A stretch of DNA of 64,000 bases from Pyrus communis (taxonomy: Eukaryota; Streptophyta; Magnoliopsida; Rosales; Rosaceae): NCBI RefSeq assembly GCF_963583255.1, contig NC_084810.1, forward strand, positions 11,429,853 to 11,493,852, read 5' to 3'. Made by a program: the position numbers and the translations under genes. This document shows, piece by piece, positions 25,014 through 36,720 of the stretch (its first letter is position 1; every line of letters starts with the position of its first letter). The notes under the pieces are model-generated. The model worked only from the letters and a program-made list of their open reading frames with translations, searched no databases and was not told the origin of the DNA.

Positions 25014-27327
25014 TGATGCGAACTAATTAAGCACACAAATTAAAACCCTCTTGTGACAATTGTAGTAAAGATGCAAGTAGGGATCGTTCTAGACCGGGGA
25101 TTAGGAGGGATTACTAATTCACTTGGAAACTGACTCAAAAACGTAAAACAAACGTTAAAACACTAAACTAGACTCAAAGAATGCCAAACTAAATAATAAA
25201 ACACTAAAACAAATCAAAAGACTCAAAGAATACAAAACACTTATAAACACAAACTAAGACACGTTCTAACTAAATTGGACACTAAAGTAAAGGGGGATTG
25301 AGGTTTTGACGAAATTAAACTAAATGCAACGATTGTAATTTAAAGGCAGAATGTAAATATGAATGTGATGAAAATATGGATGAATGCTAGCTAGAAGGTT
25401 CTTCTCCACACATGTCACACTTGCATACAATTTGATTTTCAGTTGGTCTTTCGATAAATTATGAAACTCAACACCCCGGGTTAATTAGGTCCGCTTAAAT
25501 TAACCGTCAAGTTTTCCTTAAGTTAATGAATTGGATGGGTTAGTGCAACGCAATTCAAAACATTCTCCAAAAGTCCTTTACGTGAAAAGCACAATAAAGA
25601 TACAATCAAAGATCATTAAGCATCATGAAAACTATAAGTGTTGACGAGGCATTCGTTACTATGATGAGCATGAAACTAGTGCCAAGAATTCATTTAACGC
25701 GATTGTTTATAAGCAACCTCCACTACTTGTGAATATAAGTTCATAACTATTAGGTGAAACTCACTTATATTCTAGCGTCATATTCATGCATGAAAATTAA
25801 GCGTGCACTCTCAATAAACATACACAAATAAGTTATCAATCAAGCAGTTAAACAAATTGAATCCAAAATACATGAAATTCCAACCAAAAGTAATCAAATC
25901 ATATTGCAAGCATAAACATGGTTTCGAATCACCCCCTAACTAAATAGGGATTTAGCCTCTCATGTTCACAACAAGAAAAATAAAATTGAATTTAAACATA
26001 AAGAACAAAGGATGGATTACACCTAGACTGCCCAACGATTCCACGTGAATTGGTGCGCGTCGAAGCTCCTCTTTTCTCTTCTCCTTGCTGCGGCAGATTG
26101 GTTGTGGTTGGTTTTTGGATGTGTTTCGGGGTTAGGGATGGTTTAATGGTGGTTTAATGGTGCGGCAAGGTTGTGTGGTGGTGTAGAAAGGGGTGTAAGG
26201 TGGTGGAGAGTGGTGGAATGGCTGCGGCAGTGATGGGGGAAGGCTGGAAATTGGCTAGGATGGAAGGAATATGCACGGATTATGGAAGGAAAAATGGAAG
26301 AGAATCTGTGATGGTGGCTGCGGGATGGAAAGAATGGTCTGTTAGGGTGGCTGCGGATTCAATTAGGTTTATTTTTTGATAATTAGGGTGAATTGGTTGC
26401 GGCTGTGATGGAGAAAAAGTGAATGGCAGATTTGCGGCTTGGTTAAATGAATGGGATCATGGCTGATTAGAATAAGGAATATGGTATAGAATATTAGGGT
26501 GAATGGTGTGCCAAAATGCATGGCAAAGAAGACTAATCCTATATGGTGGCTGCGGCTTTAGATTTTCTTTTTGGTTTCTTAGGTTAATCATCAAATGGGG
26601 GGCACGGCTTAGATAAAAATAAAATGGGATGGTGGCTGCATGGTAAATAGGGTTATTAGGGTGTGACGACTAGCTTAGGAATTATATATGGTTTAGAAAA
26701 ATAAAACCCTAGCTTATTAAATCAAAGGCTTACAAAAATTAGGAAATTAAATAAGAAATATAAAGGTGCGGCTAGGATTGAATTTGGGAGAGAAATAGGT
26801 TTAATTCAGAAACAAAAGGGCAAGGTGCGGCTAGGGTTAGGTTAGGAGAGGGAAATAGGGTTTAAGTGAATGACAATGGACTTAAATACCCCCCCTTGCA
26901 CGGCAAGGGAAGGAAAAGAAAGTGCAAGGGCACGGCTTGGGCTTTAAAGTGGGCTAGGGCCATGGTTTTGTGTCCTAAAATGCATACAAGGCCGTCAAAG
27001 TGGCTAGAAAATACGGACGTTTAAGTTTAGGAAAGGTTACCAAAATGGGAAACTTAGGGTTAACTTTCCTACTTCAAGTAGGAAACCTTGTTTGAGTAGG
27101 ATTCCTCGATTTGGTAAGAATTCATCGTTGGAGTAGGAATTCGTCGTTTCTTCAAGTCTTCAACTCATTCATTCCTCTTTCGCTCCAAAATACTCCAATT
27201 TGCATCTTCTTGCACACTTTGGCCTTATAATCTGAAAATACACAAAAGTGGCCTTAAACACTAAAATAGCTAAGTAAACACAACCACGAGAACAAGCTAA
27301 TTAAGTCGCATGAATATGCTCCTATCA
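25014..27327 (-). repeat. Solo LTR, Athila-like family, minus strand
   Basis: It has TG...CA ends and is 2314 bp, flanked by perfect AAGAT target duplications at 25009-25013 and 27328-27332. Read on the minus strand it starts TGATAGGAGCATATTCATGC and matches the 3' LTR at 2584-4432. No internal region remains. It contains a 68-aa ORF (26173-26379) in a G-rich tract that looks fortuitous. Confidence 0.95.
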
Positions 27328-27332
27328 AAGAT

Positions 27333-27656
27333 ATGATGTGATGTTTTGTTTGAGTATTTCTACACTCAAGGGGGAGTGTTGTAGTCATATTTAGAATAGG
27401 AATGTGATTGTGCAATGTCTGCTTATATTCATGATCTTTCTGCTTCTACCAGCTATCGTTTCAGATGATTTCTTTCATATGTTTTCTTTGTAAGTAGGGT
27501 TCCCTTATCGTGTTACTTGCTATGTTATTTCCATCAGTGAGGTTTGGCTTTATGTTCCCCTTATTTGTATTTCTATTTTTATCTTAATAAGATTAATTTA
27601 TAAAAAATTAAAAATTATAATAAAAAAAAAAAAAAAAAAAAAGGAGTGTTCACAAC
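27333..27656 (+). repeat. Copia polypurine tract and LTR
   Basis: The tract CAAGGGGGAG (27368-27376) precedes an LTR starting TGTTGTAGTCATATTTAG at 27377 and ending near TGTTCACAACA at about 27656. A 21-base A run lies at 27622-27642 near its end. Confidence 0.7.
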
Positions 27657-27786
27657 ACGTTATTAGCACAAGAAGCTCTCGTGTCGGTGGAAAGCACAAC
27701 GCCATAAATCTGGTAAAACACTACCTACCTCTTACCTATGTCGGCTAGAATCTCATAGATAAGAAAATCTTTTCATTTCATCTTCA
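27657..27786 (+). mobile_element. Start of a copia internal region after the LTR
   Basis: CGTTATTAGCACAAGAAGCTC follows the LTR directly. It resembles the region just inside the 5' LTR of this copia group (ACACGTTATCAGCACGAG type). It therefore looks like the leader of a second element sharing this LTR, cut off by the foldback element. Confidence 0.45.
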
Positions 27787-27795
27787 TATCTCTGT

Positions 27796-28811
27796 AGCTT
27801 TTTAGCTAAAATGGTCCCTGAGATTTGCATAACACATCACTTTGGTCCTTGAGATTGAAATGGTCCTTGAGATTTTCCACCATCCATTATTTTGGTCCTT
27901 CCGTTAAAAACTCCGTTAAGTGTCTTAAAGCTCTTGGCCAGAAGTTCAGGCAATTTTCAAAGCTTCGTAACTCAATCGTTTCTTAACCAAATTCGACCCA
28001 TAATATATCAAAATGAAGATAGGAAAGTGTAGAACAAGATTATACCTATTTGAAAGCCTAATGGTTGCCAGAGATAGCCGAAAAATAGTTTGAAAGGTGA
28101 CTGGTCCGTCGGAAAACTGGAAAACTCGCCGGAAACTAGGTAAACTTTAAACGTTCATAACTTCTTCAATACTGAATGAAATCGAGTGTTTTAAAAACGA
28201 AAATCATACTTCTTAACTAGACGAAGAGAATGGTACCTTTGTAGATGGCTAAATCATCGTGGTGTGGCCGAAAAATGACTCAAAATTGGCTATCTTGTTC
28301 TCGAGTTAGCCACTTTCGAGCCATTTTTGGGCTAAACCACAGCGAATTAGCTGTTGAGAAAGGTACCAGTCTCTTCATGTTGTTGATAAGTATGATTTTT
28401 TTTTTAAATCACTTGATTTCATTTACTATTGAAGAAGTTATGAACATTTAAAGTTTACCTAGTTTCCGGTAAGTTTTCCAATTTTCCCGCGGACCAGTCA
28501 CCTTTCAGGCTATTTTTCGGCCATCTTCGACAACCATTGGGCTTTAAATAGGTATAATCTTGTTCTACACTTTCCTATCTTCATTTTGATATATTATAGG
28601 TCAAATTTTGTTAAGAAACGATTGAGTTACGAAGCTTTAAAAATTGCCCAAACTTTTGACCAAGAGCTCTAGGACACTTCAAGAGTTTTTAACGGAATGA
28701 CCAAAATAATGGATGGTGGACAATCTTAGGGACCATTTCTATTCATTTTCAATCTCAGGGACCAAAGTGATGTGTTATGCAAATATCAGGGACTATTTTG
28801 GCTAAAAAGCC
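27796..28811. mobile_element. MULE-like foldback element, near-complete palindrome
   Basis: The 1016-bp element is almost wholly an inverted repeat centred near 28303. Its left start AGCTTTTTAGCTAAAATGGTC pairs with the right end GGCTAAAAAGCC. Paired internal landmarks include CATAACACATCACTTTGGTCC, GGTGACTGGTCCG and GGTATAATCTTGTTCTACAC. It is flanked by TATCTCTGT (27787-27795) and TATCTGTGT (28812-28820), a 9-bp target duplication with one mismatch, which is diagnostic of Mutator-superfamily transposition. No transposase is encoded, so it is non-autonomous; a transcript would fold into a long hairpin. Confidence 0.9.
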
Positions 28812-29289
28812 TATCTGTGTATGACTAATTTTTTGAAAGTAAATATACATTTGGTAATATAACTATTATTATTATTGGTAGAAAATCTAACAACCATGTA
28901 AATAGCCTCTTGAAAGTTGTTTGTCCGCCCAGTACCTAAAACATATCGAAATTTTTGAAAATTCCAACGGTGCGATCGTCGTAGATGTTTGAAACACCAA
29001 CCCAGTTTCCAATTCTGCAGAACATAGGACATCCATCTTATGAGTACCAAAACTCCATTTTCAGTAGCACAAATCAAAAGTTGTTCGATAACCTCTTATC
29101 CATCTCATACTAAAATTTGAGTCAAATCTAATGGTTTGATATTCTCATAATTTGCAGATACTACTCTTGACTCCAAAACTTATGGGAACTGTTTTGACTC
29201 TTTCGAAACTACAAGAGCGATAACTTTTCTATATATATACAAGTGCATACATGTGAGTTAAAACTATAGAAACAAACAAATAAAATGAG
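28812..29289. other. Unassigned AT-rich sequence
   Basis: Nothing recognised. The 88-aa minus-strand ORF at 28811-29077 has no familiar features. Confidence 0.3.
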
Positions 29290-30024
29290 CCTTCACAAAG
29301 ATTGCTCATGTAAGCATCAGTACTTGGTAGTATCCCATAATGGGGAGGCACTTAAGATTGCTCATGTGAAGCCTCAGTACTTGGCAGAATCTCGGAAGAG
29401 GGAGATATAGAGATATTGATCATGTGACACCCCAATACTTGGCAGAACGCTAGAAGAAGGGGGCACTGATGGTTGATTATTTGAAACCTCAGTACTTGGT
29501 AGAACTCCAGATGGTGGAGGCAATGACTGCCTTTGAAATAGAGCCATGAACCTTTGATGGTTACTTTGAATCCGATTTTTGGATTCTTACAGCTAGTCGA
29601 GCTTTCTCTTCATGCTTATTGAGTAATTATTTGCAATCATGTGTAACTCTCTATTCTTATGCTTGACCCCTCTAATTTCTTGTTTAAGGCTTGTTACCTC
29701 AGCCATTAGTGATTCAACTTGGAAAGTTCCAACTAGTAGGTGTTAGCACATATTGGATAAAGAGCTCGCACACTGAATACTGAAATCCAAATAGTCTTGA
29801 ACAACCAATTCATCATACCTTTTTGAAAGTATTCTTTTGTCTTTGGGAGATAGAAGATTCCTATCTACTACTGTGGTAGTTATATCATTCTTCATCACAG
29901 AGTCCCCAACCGTAAGAGGACCATTAAAGGATAAGAAGGATGGGTGCCATATGTTGCCTTGAAGAAGCATATCAGTATCTTCCATAACATTCAAATTAAA
30001 ATGATGGTCAGATAGGCAAGCCAT
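29290..30024 (-). pseudogene. Unrecognised TE-type coding remnant with repeats
   Basis: The minus-strand frame starts MACLSDHHFNLNVMEDTDML at 30024, runs 93 aa to a stop at 29743, and continues in frame-shifted pieces (SLMAEVTSLKQEIRGVKHKN, a heptad-like coiled coil; RFMALFQRQSLPPPSGVLPS). It ends in about four diverged repeats of roughly 60 bp (29290-29530) encoding units like PPSGVLPSTEVSNNQ. The layout of helical segment, coiled coil and Pro/Ser-rich repeat tail resembles TE-associated proteins of unknown function in woody plants. I do not recognise it firmly. Confidence 0.45.
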
Positions 30025-31889
30025 TTTTAGAAAAGATGAAAGAAAAGGAAATCAGATAAAGTGAAATCTCATAGGCTATTTTCACATGAAGACAACTTTC
30101 TGAGTATGCTTTTGGATACCATTGATGCCTCTATAAAATGAGAGGCAACATGACCACTCGTTCAAAAATCAAAGAGACATCAGTCTCTGAATTTCAAAAG
30201 CCGGATTTTCCTGAATTAATTTCCTTGTCACTTCTCAGACATAATCTCAGCTCTGGATATCAAGGACAACTTTGTCAAAATTGAAACACGTGAATTTTAT
30301 TGTTCCAACTACACCACCGTTGCTGACAAGCGTGAAGGAGATGGTCCCAACAGCAGCACTACCTGCTATTGGGAAATCCCTATATATGTTGACTTTCATC
30401 CTCCATGGCAAAGCAGAGCTCCAAAAATGTCTAACCCTTTTTTTTGCTGAGAATACATCTTCAACCAAGCCTCACAAAATACCCAATCTTCCTCCTCTCT
30501 GAAAATACCTCTTCAACCAAGTCCCTCAAAATGCCAAACTTATTTTCTTAGCCAGAAATTTTGATCGAGAAGCTTTACATCAACATCAAATCCTTTTACT
30601 GTTTTTCTTCAAGAATAAAAGTATCTCATATCTTCAGGGTCAAGAGCAAAAGTATCATATCATGCTCTTTCCCTGTCTTTTCCTTTGCCCTTGCACTTAC
30701 TTGCAAGACAAGGTGAAAGAAAGCAATCATTTGAAACATGAAATCAAACTTCCGATCTGGAACTGATTGCCTGGAACCTTTGCCTGGTTGTTTACCTTGC
30801 ATTGCTCTTAAGTAGTCATCTTGAACTGTTGTTGGAGCCGAGTTTCAAGTCACTAACATCGCAGAATAGTTGGTATGCTTTTGGGTCTTTACACTGAAGT
30901 TGCCAAGTATGGATAAGTCACCAATAGGTGATGCTTTGAAGGACCATTCAAAGGTAAAGGATGTGCACCACTTTTGTTGTGTAGAATGCTAAAGTTGAAT
31001 GACCAATGACAAACCCATAGAAGTTCAAAAAGGAGAAAATGAGTGCTAACCAAGTGAATGGAAAACCAAAGTTCAATGATGGGAATCCTACTCATAGCCC
31101 AAGCAAACTCTACCAGTTTATATCATTCACATGATGTACAAAAAGGTAATCCAAATTTTGAAAATTACTAATTAATTACAACTTATAGAGATGTTGCACG
31201 GATTGAAGTCTCACTAAAACTATCCATAGATTTGGCACTATTGAAGCATGACAGTTGCCACATGGATTCAAGTTCCATAAGGATAATCCAAGGACATGGC
31301 AATTTTAATAAATCTTCTGCTTGAACCATGATGGATGTATAGGTTCCAATGATTCAGCCCCCTAGAAGTGGGGATTAAAAAAATCCAAGCTCTATAACGC
31401 TCTAGAGAAGGTTATGATCTAAATTCTTTAAACAATTAATCTAATAAGAGATGATTGTTCTAGAAGAGACAATGTAAAGCCCCTGAAGAGGCAATGATAT
31501 CCAAAGTAATGAAATGCTTATAAATATGCATACGCATGCGCATGCACATGAGAATTATGGGATCACAAATTGATGATTACCAATGTTAATTTTGATTTTA
31601 CAATAGCTACTAAATTCATCAATGAGTTATGCTAATACTGAGCCACATTCTTTTGGTCGTCAACAAAAAGAAAACTTATTGGCCAAAATGGAGAAAGGCA
31701 ATTGTATTAAAATTTAGTAAGAACGTGGAAAAATGGACTTATAGTACAAATTGCCAAATAATTTTGAACCCAGAAGGTTACATATGGGCATTTGTAATGT
31801 AGTAAACTCACATGGTATGACACAAGGTTCCTAGTTGAAACCTGAAATTTTAATACAGTCCTGTAAACTTGATTTCCTATTGTGAAACT
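30025..31889. other. Long intergenic or decayed TE stretch, nothing clear
   Basis: Nearly 1.9 kb without a supportable gene. A TATA-like CTCTATAAAATGAGAGGC lies at 30131-30148. Short ORFs on both strands have no family features. It may be the front of the copia remnant that becomes recognisable from about 31900. Confidence 0.35.
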
Positions 31890-33010
31890 TGTTCATTTCA
31901 ATGGAGAATAATACATATTATACGAAGGCTTATGAAATGCCCAAAGGATATCTTCATAAGTAAATCCCTCAAGTATACATGGAAGCAAGTTGCTATGTAT
32001 AAATTCCAAAGGAGAATGTGTCATGAAGTGTAGATAATTTTTGAAGGATTCAAATTGCTTGAAGAAAGCCGTGGAAGGGTAAAACATAAATTACGTACTC
32101 AATACCAATGGATGGTATAAATTACCTTAGTGAGTACTATCATTATGATATTATTGCAACATACTAAATCTCTTGTAAAAGTTGATATTAGATTGAGACT
32201 CATGAAGAGTCTAGAAAGATTATAAAGTGTTGAAAGTAATATTGTCTCGGGCTGCAGATTGAGCAATATGGCAACACAAGTCTTATCCATGATGCTTATG
32301 GTATTAAAAAACCATATGGATTGAAGATCATGAGTTGAACACTCAATGGTTAATTAATATTTAGACACTAAGAAAGATCATTCATTATCATGAGGGAAAT
32401 GATGAATTGATATTTGGTCCAAAAGTACCACATTTTAGTGAAGTATGTGCCTTACTATATTTAGCCTAGTACATTGAATCAAATGTTACATTTCTAGTGA
32501 AGCACAATACCAACATATAGGTACTGGTATGAGGTTAAACTTATCTATTAATAACTCCAGGAAATTATAGACATATATTTGTTCTATTCCAAATAACTCA
32601 CTAATAACCATGGTCTTATTGGGCAAGCAAACTCTGAATATCTCTCGAGCTTGCATACAAATCGCTCACAGAGAGGATTTGTTGCATACGGAAATGGATT
32701 GATCCTACAACTGTCAAGGAAGTAAATATTCATTGCTACATCTTCATCTCTCAGAAATACATATCTCCAAAGTTTTTCAATGCACATGAGCTTTAGAAGG
32801 CCAAAGTTATTGAAGTCAGACAAATTTGTTCCAGCAATAACCAGGTAGATTTCTTCACCAAATCTCTACCAAAGTGTACATTCCAGAAGTTGGTACATAA
32901 TATCATATTACATCAACTTTGTAATCAGTCAAATTGAAGAATTTGAAATCAAGGGTAGCATCCAAAACAGATCAAGGTTTTAACGAGGCAACCGATATGG
33001 GCATCTAAGG
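31890..33010 (+). pseudogene. Ty1/copia RT-RNase H 3' remnant
   Basis: Recognisable pieces are CLGLQIEQYGNTSLIHDA near 32250, GPKVPHFSEVCALLYLA near 32420, LGQANSEYLSSL near 32630 and, near the end, KYISPKFFNAHEL, KAKVIEVRQICSSNNQVDFFTKSLPKCTFQKLVHNI near 32757-32900. These are the last RT segment, RNase H and the pol C-terminus of a Ty1/copia element. Numerous stops and frameshifts mark it as an old copy. The LTR begins 6 bp after the noncoding tail. Confidence 0.8.
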
Positions 33011-33015
33011 AGGAG

Positions 33016-33426
33016 TGTTGTAAATGGAGGTGTGAATGCCCATTGTAATAATTAAGCAACTAAATATGACTATACTTTGTTGTCAAAGAAAAAGTCTTTG
33101 GTAGGTTTGAAAAGTTTGATAGGTTTGCTAGACATTTTGCCTATAAAAGATTGAAGAATAAAGAGAGGAGAGACATACGAAGGAAAGGAAAGAAAAGAGG
33201 AAAAGAAGAGAGAAAAGAAATAAGACGTATGCAGGAGAAAATATTAGTGAGCTAGGCTAGAGAGAAAAGAGAAAATAGTGAGGTTATTTTGTACACCTAT
33301 TATTTTAGATAATGAAAGAAAGTGCTATTGTTGCCTTAAGGACTTAGGCACATTTGCCGAACCTCATAAATATTGTGTTTTATTTACTTTATATTCCACT
33401 ACACATATATCCTCAATTTCACAACA
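33016..33426 (+). repeat. Copia 3' LTR, 411 bp
   Basis: It starts TGTTGTAAATGGAGG after the purine tract AAGGAGGAG (33008-33015) and ends TTTCACAACA. A TATA box CTATAAAAG is at 33141-33149. A purine-rich leader (AGAGGAGAGACATACGAAGG) follows. No 5' partner was found. Confidence 0.8.
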
Positions 33427-34021
33427 CTTTGTTATTTTTCCATTTCCTCTTAACAGTTATTTTTCTAAATTTCTCAAAAGTCCCAATCTTTGTCATCTCC
33501 TTCCCATCACAGCAAAACCCAAAGGTCGGAGCTAATAGGGACTTTACGACACACACAAAAAGGTTAAAAACACCTATAATACTTGCAAGAATGACAAGGA
33601 TATTGTAGTATAAATGGTTCTTGCAAGGTCGTTCTCCATAAGGATTATTAAATAATTCAAAATAAACCAAATTCTAATTAATTATTGTACATCAAAGATT
33701 TGAGATGATTGATTTTATGACTTAATTTAATAAAAACGAATTTAATTAATGAAAGTAGACAAATCTACAATATTAAAGATGAGGAAAAAGGACTATTAAT
33801 GAGATTAAGTGGGACTCACCTAGACTTAGTCTTTCACTAGAGGGCCTTAACAAGACCAACCCCTCCTAAAAACCATTGGATTGCTAAGACAGTGTGCTTC
33901 CCTTCGTCTTGTTGCTTCGCACCGTTTCGCTGTTTTGTTTTCACTTATTTTTAAACAAAAAACTTATTTAGTACTATTTTCAGTTTTCAAAACAATGAAA
34001 AATAAAAAGTGAAAATTAGTA
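33427..34021. other. Unassigned AT-rich sequence
   Basis: No gene. Part of it (near 33560-33650) contains GTTCTTGCAAGGTCGTTCTCC and may be an old LTR edge. Otherwise nothing is recognised. Confidence 0.3.
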
Positions 34022-34859
34022 TGACACACCGCAATCTAGAATGTCCTATTGGACTTCGAAATTGAGTTGTACTGGCCAACACCAAGAAGGTGACGAAGCC
34101 ATAAATTATGGTGATGTGAAAAATGTGGATAAATTTAAACCTAAAAATGACTAAATGCAAGAGTGCGCATGTGAGCGGGATTGAACCTATCTCCTCTATC
34201 AACTTTTTGCTAGAAATCCTCGTCGACACAAGAGCTCTGTCACTGAATCCTAGAAGGGCGAAAAATAAGGGTGAGTAGGCCTGAAAATAAAGTGTTATAA
34301 AAACCTTTTTGAAAATATATAACGCATCGCCATCAAACAAGTATAGTTTCCGAACACTTACCGTAAACAATAATATTTCAAAAATACGATAAATCATAAT
34401 ATTTCACATGTAGAACATATAACACCCAATAATGACAATATCTCGTATAGACAAACAAATAATGTCGGATGCTCATCGATATATGCTGACGCACGAGTTC
34501 ATGCAGAGGTATTTTGACATTGGACCGGATGTAATAATGATTTACGCTCTAGTACTATAATCACATGAAGGCTGGCGCTAAAGGGTCACATACGAGTCTT
34601 ATTTTCCTATAGCAATCTAGGACAAGATTGGCACCTACAATGGATCCAAAAGTAAGCGTCTGGTGTGATTTGAACATATATGATCATGCCACGGTAATTC
34701 GATAATTCTAATCAACATAATACTATTCATGATTGTAAATATAATAATAGTAGCATGCACGATGAGCAGTGTAGCATGCACGATGAGCAGTTAACATATA
34801 TGATCATGCCACGGTAATTCGATAATTCTAGTCAACATAATACTATTCATGATTGTAAA
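34022..34859 (-). repeat. T-type gypsy LTR fragment, minus strand
   Basis: It begins TGACACACCGC, the reverse of the T LTR end. Block by block it matches the complete T LTR at 59428-61810 in reverse: ATGGCTTCGTCACC, GGTTTAAATTTAT, CAATCCCGCTCAC, GTGATTATAGTACTAGAGCG and CTTTTGGATCC. It stops at the copia element at 34860. The 136-aa minus-strand ORF at 33987-34397 lies inside the LTR and is judged fortuitous. Confidence 0.8.
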
Positions 34860-34875
34860 TATAATAACAGTAGCT
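34673..34875. repeat. 120-bp tandem duplication plus 21-bp repeat at a copia boundary
   Basis: AACATATATGATCATGCCACG recurs at 34673 and 34793, offset 120 bp, and the copies stay almost identical for about 80 bp. Between them GTAGCATGCACGATGAGCAG occurs twice, at 34750 and 34771. The first copy also contains TATAATAATAGTAGC, the outer end of the neighbouring copia LTR. Confidence 0.9.
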
Positions 34876-35113
34876 GAAGAAGGTCTCAAGAGAGAGAAAG
34901 CTCAAACAAGAACCATAAATGGAAACCTTATATAATATTCTTTTACTGAAATTTACCAGATTAGTTATAAATGAATATTCCCTTTACTATGTATACTTCA
35001 TACAAAGCTTACAAACTAAGCAACCTTATAACTACCCAACTCACAAGATTATGACACATGTAAAACATCAAGATATGCCACATATCTCTATCAGAATCTT
35101 ACATCACTCAATA
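34860..35113 (-). repeat. 3' LTR of the copia element
   Basis: It aligns along its length with 40333-40598. Shared blocks include CAGATTAGTTA, AATGAATATTCCC, AAGCAACCTTATAACTACCC and ATTATGACACATGTA. A related solo copy lies at about 45755-46010. Confidence 0.9.
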
Positions 35114-35410
35114 TCCCTCCTCAATCTCAACTGGGAAATCTTATTTTAAGATTGGAACAATGACAAACAAAAGTTGGACCATGAAGACCTTTGATCAAAA
35201 CATCGGCAACCTGATCTGCAGTGGCAATATATTCAACCTGAAGATCTCATTTTTGAACCCTTTCAAGAACAAAATGGAAATCAGTATCCAAATGTTTAAT
35301 ACGAGTGTGAAAATAGGATTCGAGTAGAGTGCTAGAGTAGAAACATTATCATAGTGAAGCAATGGTGGCTAAGGAAGAAAGACATGCAGATCCTTCAAAA
35401 TCAAACGAAT

Positions 35411-36720
35411 CTAGGCTATATCAGCAGTTGCATTAGCCAAGGCCATGTACTCAGCCTTGGTTGAACTTCGAGACACACTACTTTGTTTCTTAGCTCGCCA
35501 GAAAATAAGGTTATGATCCAAGAAAACAACATAACATGTTGTGGACATTCGAGTATTAAAATAATAATTGAGACCATAATCAATAGTACACTGTAAGTAT
35601 CTAAAGATGGGCTTAACAAGATGAAAATGTGCATCAATAAGATGAGCCATAAACTGACAAGCAAAATTCACAACAAATGCAATGTTTGGATGGGTAAACA
35701 AAATACTGAAAGGCACCCACAAGGCTTCTATAGATAGTAGGATCAGGATTACCTTCATCCTTTAGCAACTATGTATGTGGCTTACAAGGAGAATGACATG
35801 ACTTGTAGGATTCCATATATGTCTTTTTGAGCAATTTTTTAACATACTTTGATTGAGAAATAAAATGATCCCATTACACTTATAGGTGACCTGAAGACCA
35901 AGAAAGAAGGTTAAATGACCCATATCCTTCACATCAAATACTTCACCCAAACTGTCAATAACTTGCTAGACAAGAAGAGAGTCTGAGCTTGTAATGGTTA
36001 TATCATCGACATATAAAAGAAGAGCAACCACATATGTATTGGAAGCTTTGAGAAACAAACTTGGGTCTAAATCTAAAACAACAAAGCCTAAAATAGGCAA
36101 TAGGTAGTAAACTTGGAGTTCCATGCTCTAGAGGCTTGTTTAAGTCCAGAAAGCGAGTTAACAAGCTTACAAACATAATGAGGATGAATTATATCTTGAA
36201 AACCCTGTGGCTGTTTCATAAAGACTTCCTCTTGTAAATCATTATGGAGGAAGGAATTTTTTACATCCAACTACCTTAAAGACCATTTATGTGCAGTAAC
36301 CAAAGCAAGAACAATCCTAATAGTACTTTGCTTGACCACATGATTGAAAGTATCATCATAATTCAACCCTTGCTCTTGCCTATACCCTTAAGCCACTAAA
36401 CGAGCTTTATACCTGGAAATAGCTACATTTTGATCCTTCTTAATCTTATAAACCCACTTATTGCTAATAATATTCTTATTGGATGGGGCAAGAACCAATT
36501 CCCAAGTTTCTTGCTTCTGTAATGCTTGAAACTCCTCAGTCATAGCTGCTCTCCAATGAGACTGAGAGACAGCAACCTTAAATGAAGTAGGTTCACCTGA
36601 ATCCACAATGCTCAATACTGCATTATAACCTTTAAAAGCAACTTCATTTGGAATACTAAGATGAGAAGCTAAATCATTAGCAAAACCAACCAAGTTATCA
36701 GATTCTCTTTGAGAAGCAAC
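35411..36720 (-). pseudogene. Copia reverse transcriptase and RNase H
   Basis: On the minus strand the RT begins near 36693: WRAAMTEEFQALQKQETWEL, then NKWVYKIKKDQN and YKARLVA with a stop. LDVKNSFLHNDLQEEVFMKQP, LSGLKQASRAWN and the YVDD active site (36002-36013) follow; then VKDMGHLTFFLGLQVTYK. RNase H reads FWRAKKQSSVSRSSTKAEYMALANA at 35411-35758. Stop codons (for example TAA after KARLVA, TAG before QVIDSLGE) and frame changes break the chain. The catalytic YVDD box itself is intact. Confidence 0.9.

Noticed and set aside
26173..26379. 68-aa ORF rich in Gly, Trp and Lys
   Set aside because: Low-complexity GGTGG tract inside a solo LTR.
33987..34397. 136-aa minus-strand ORF with hydrophobic segments
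   Set aside because: It lies wholly within a T LTR that is noncoding in its other copies.
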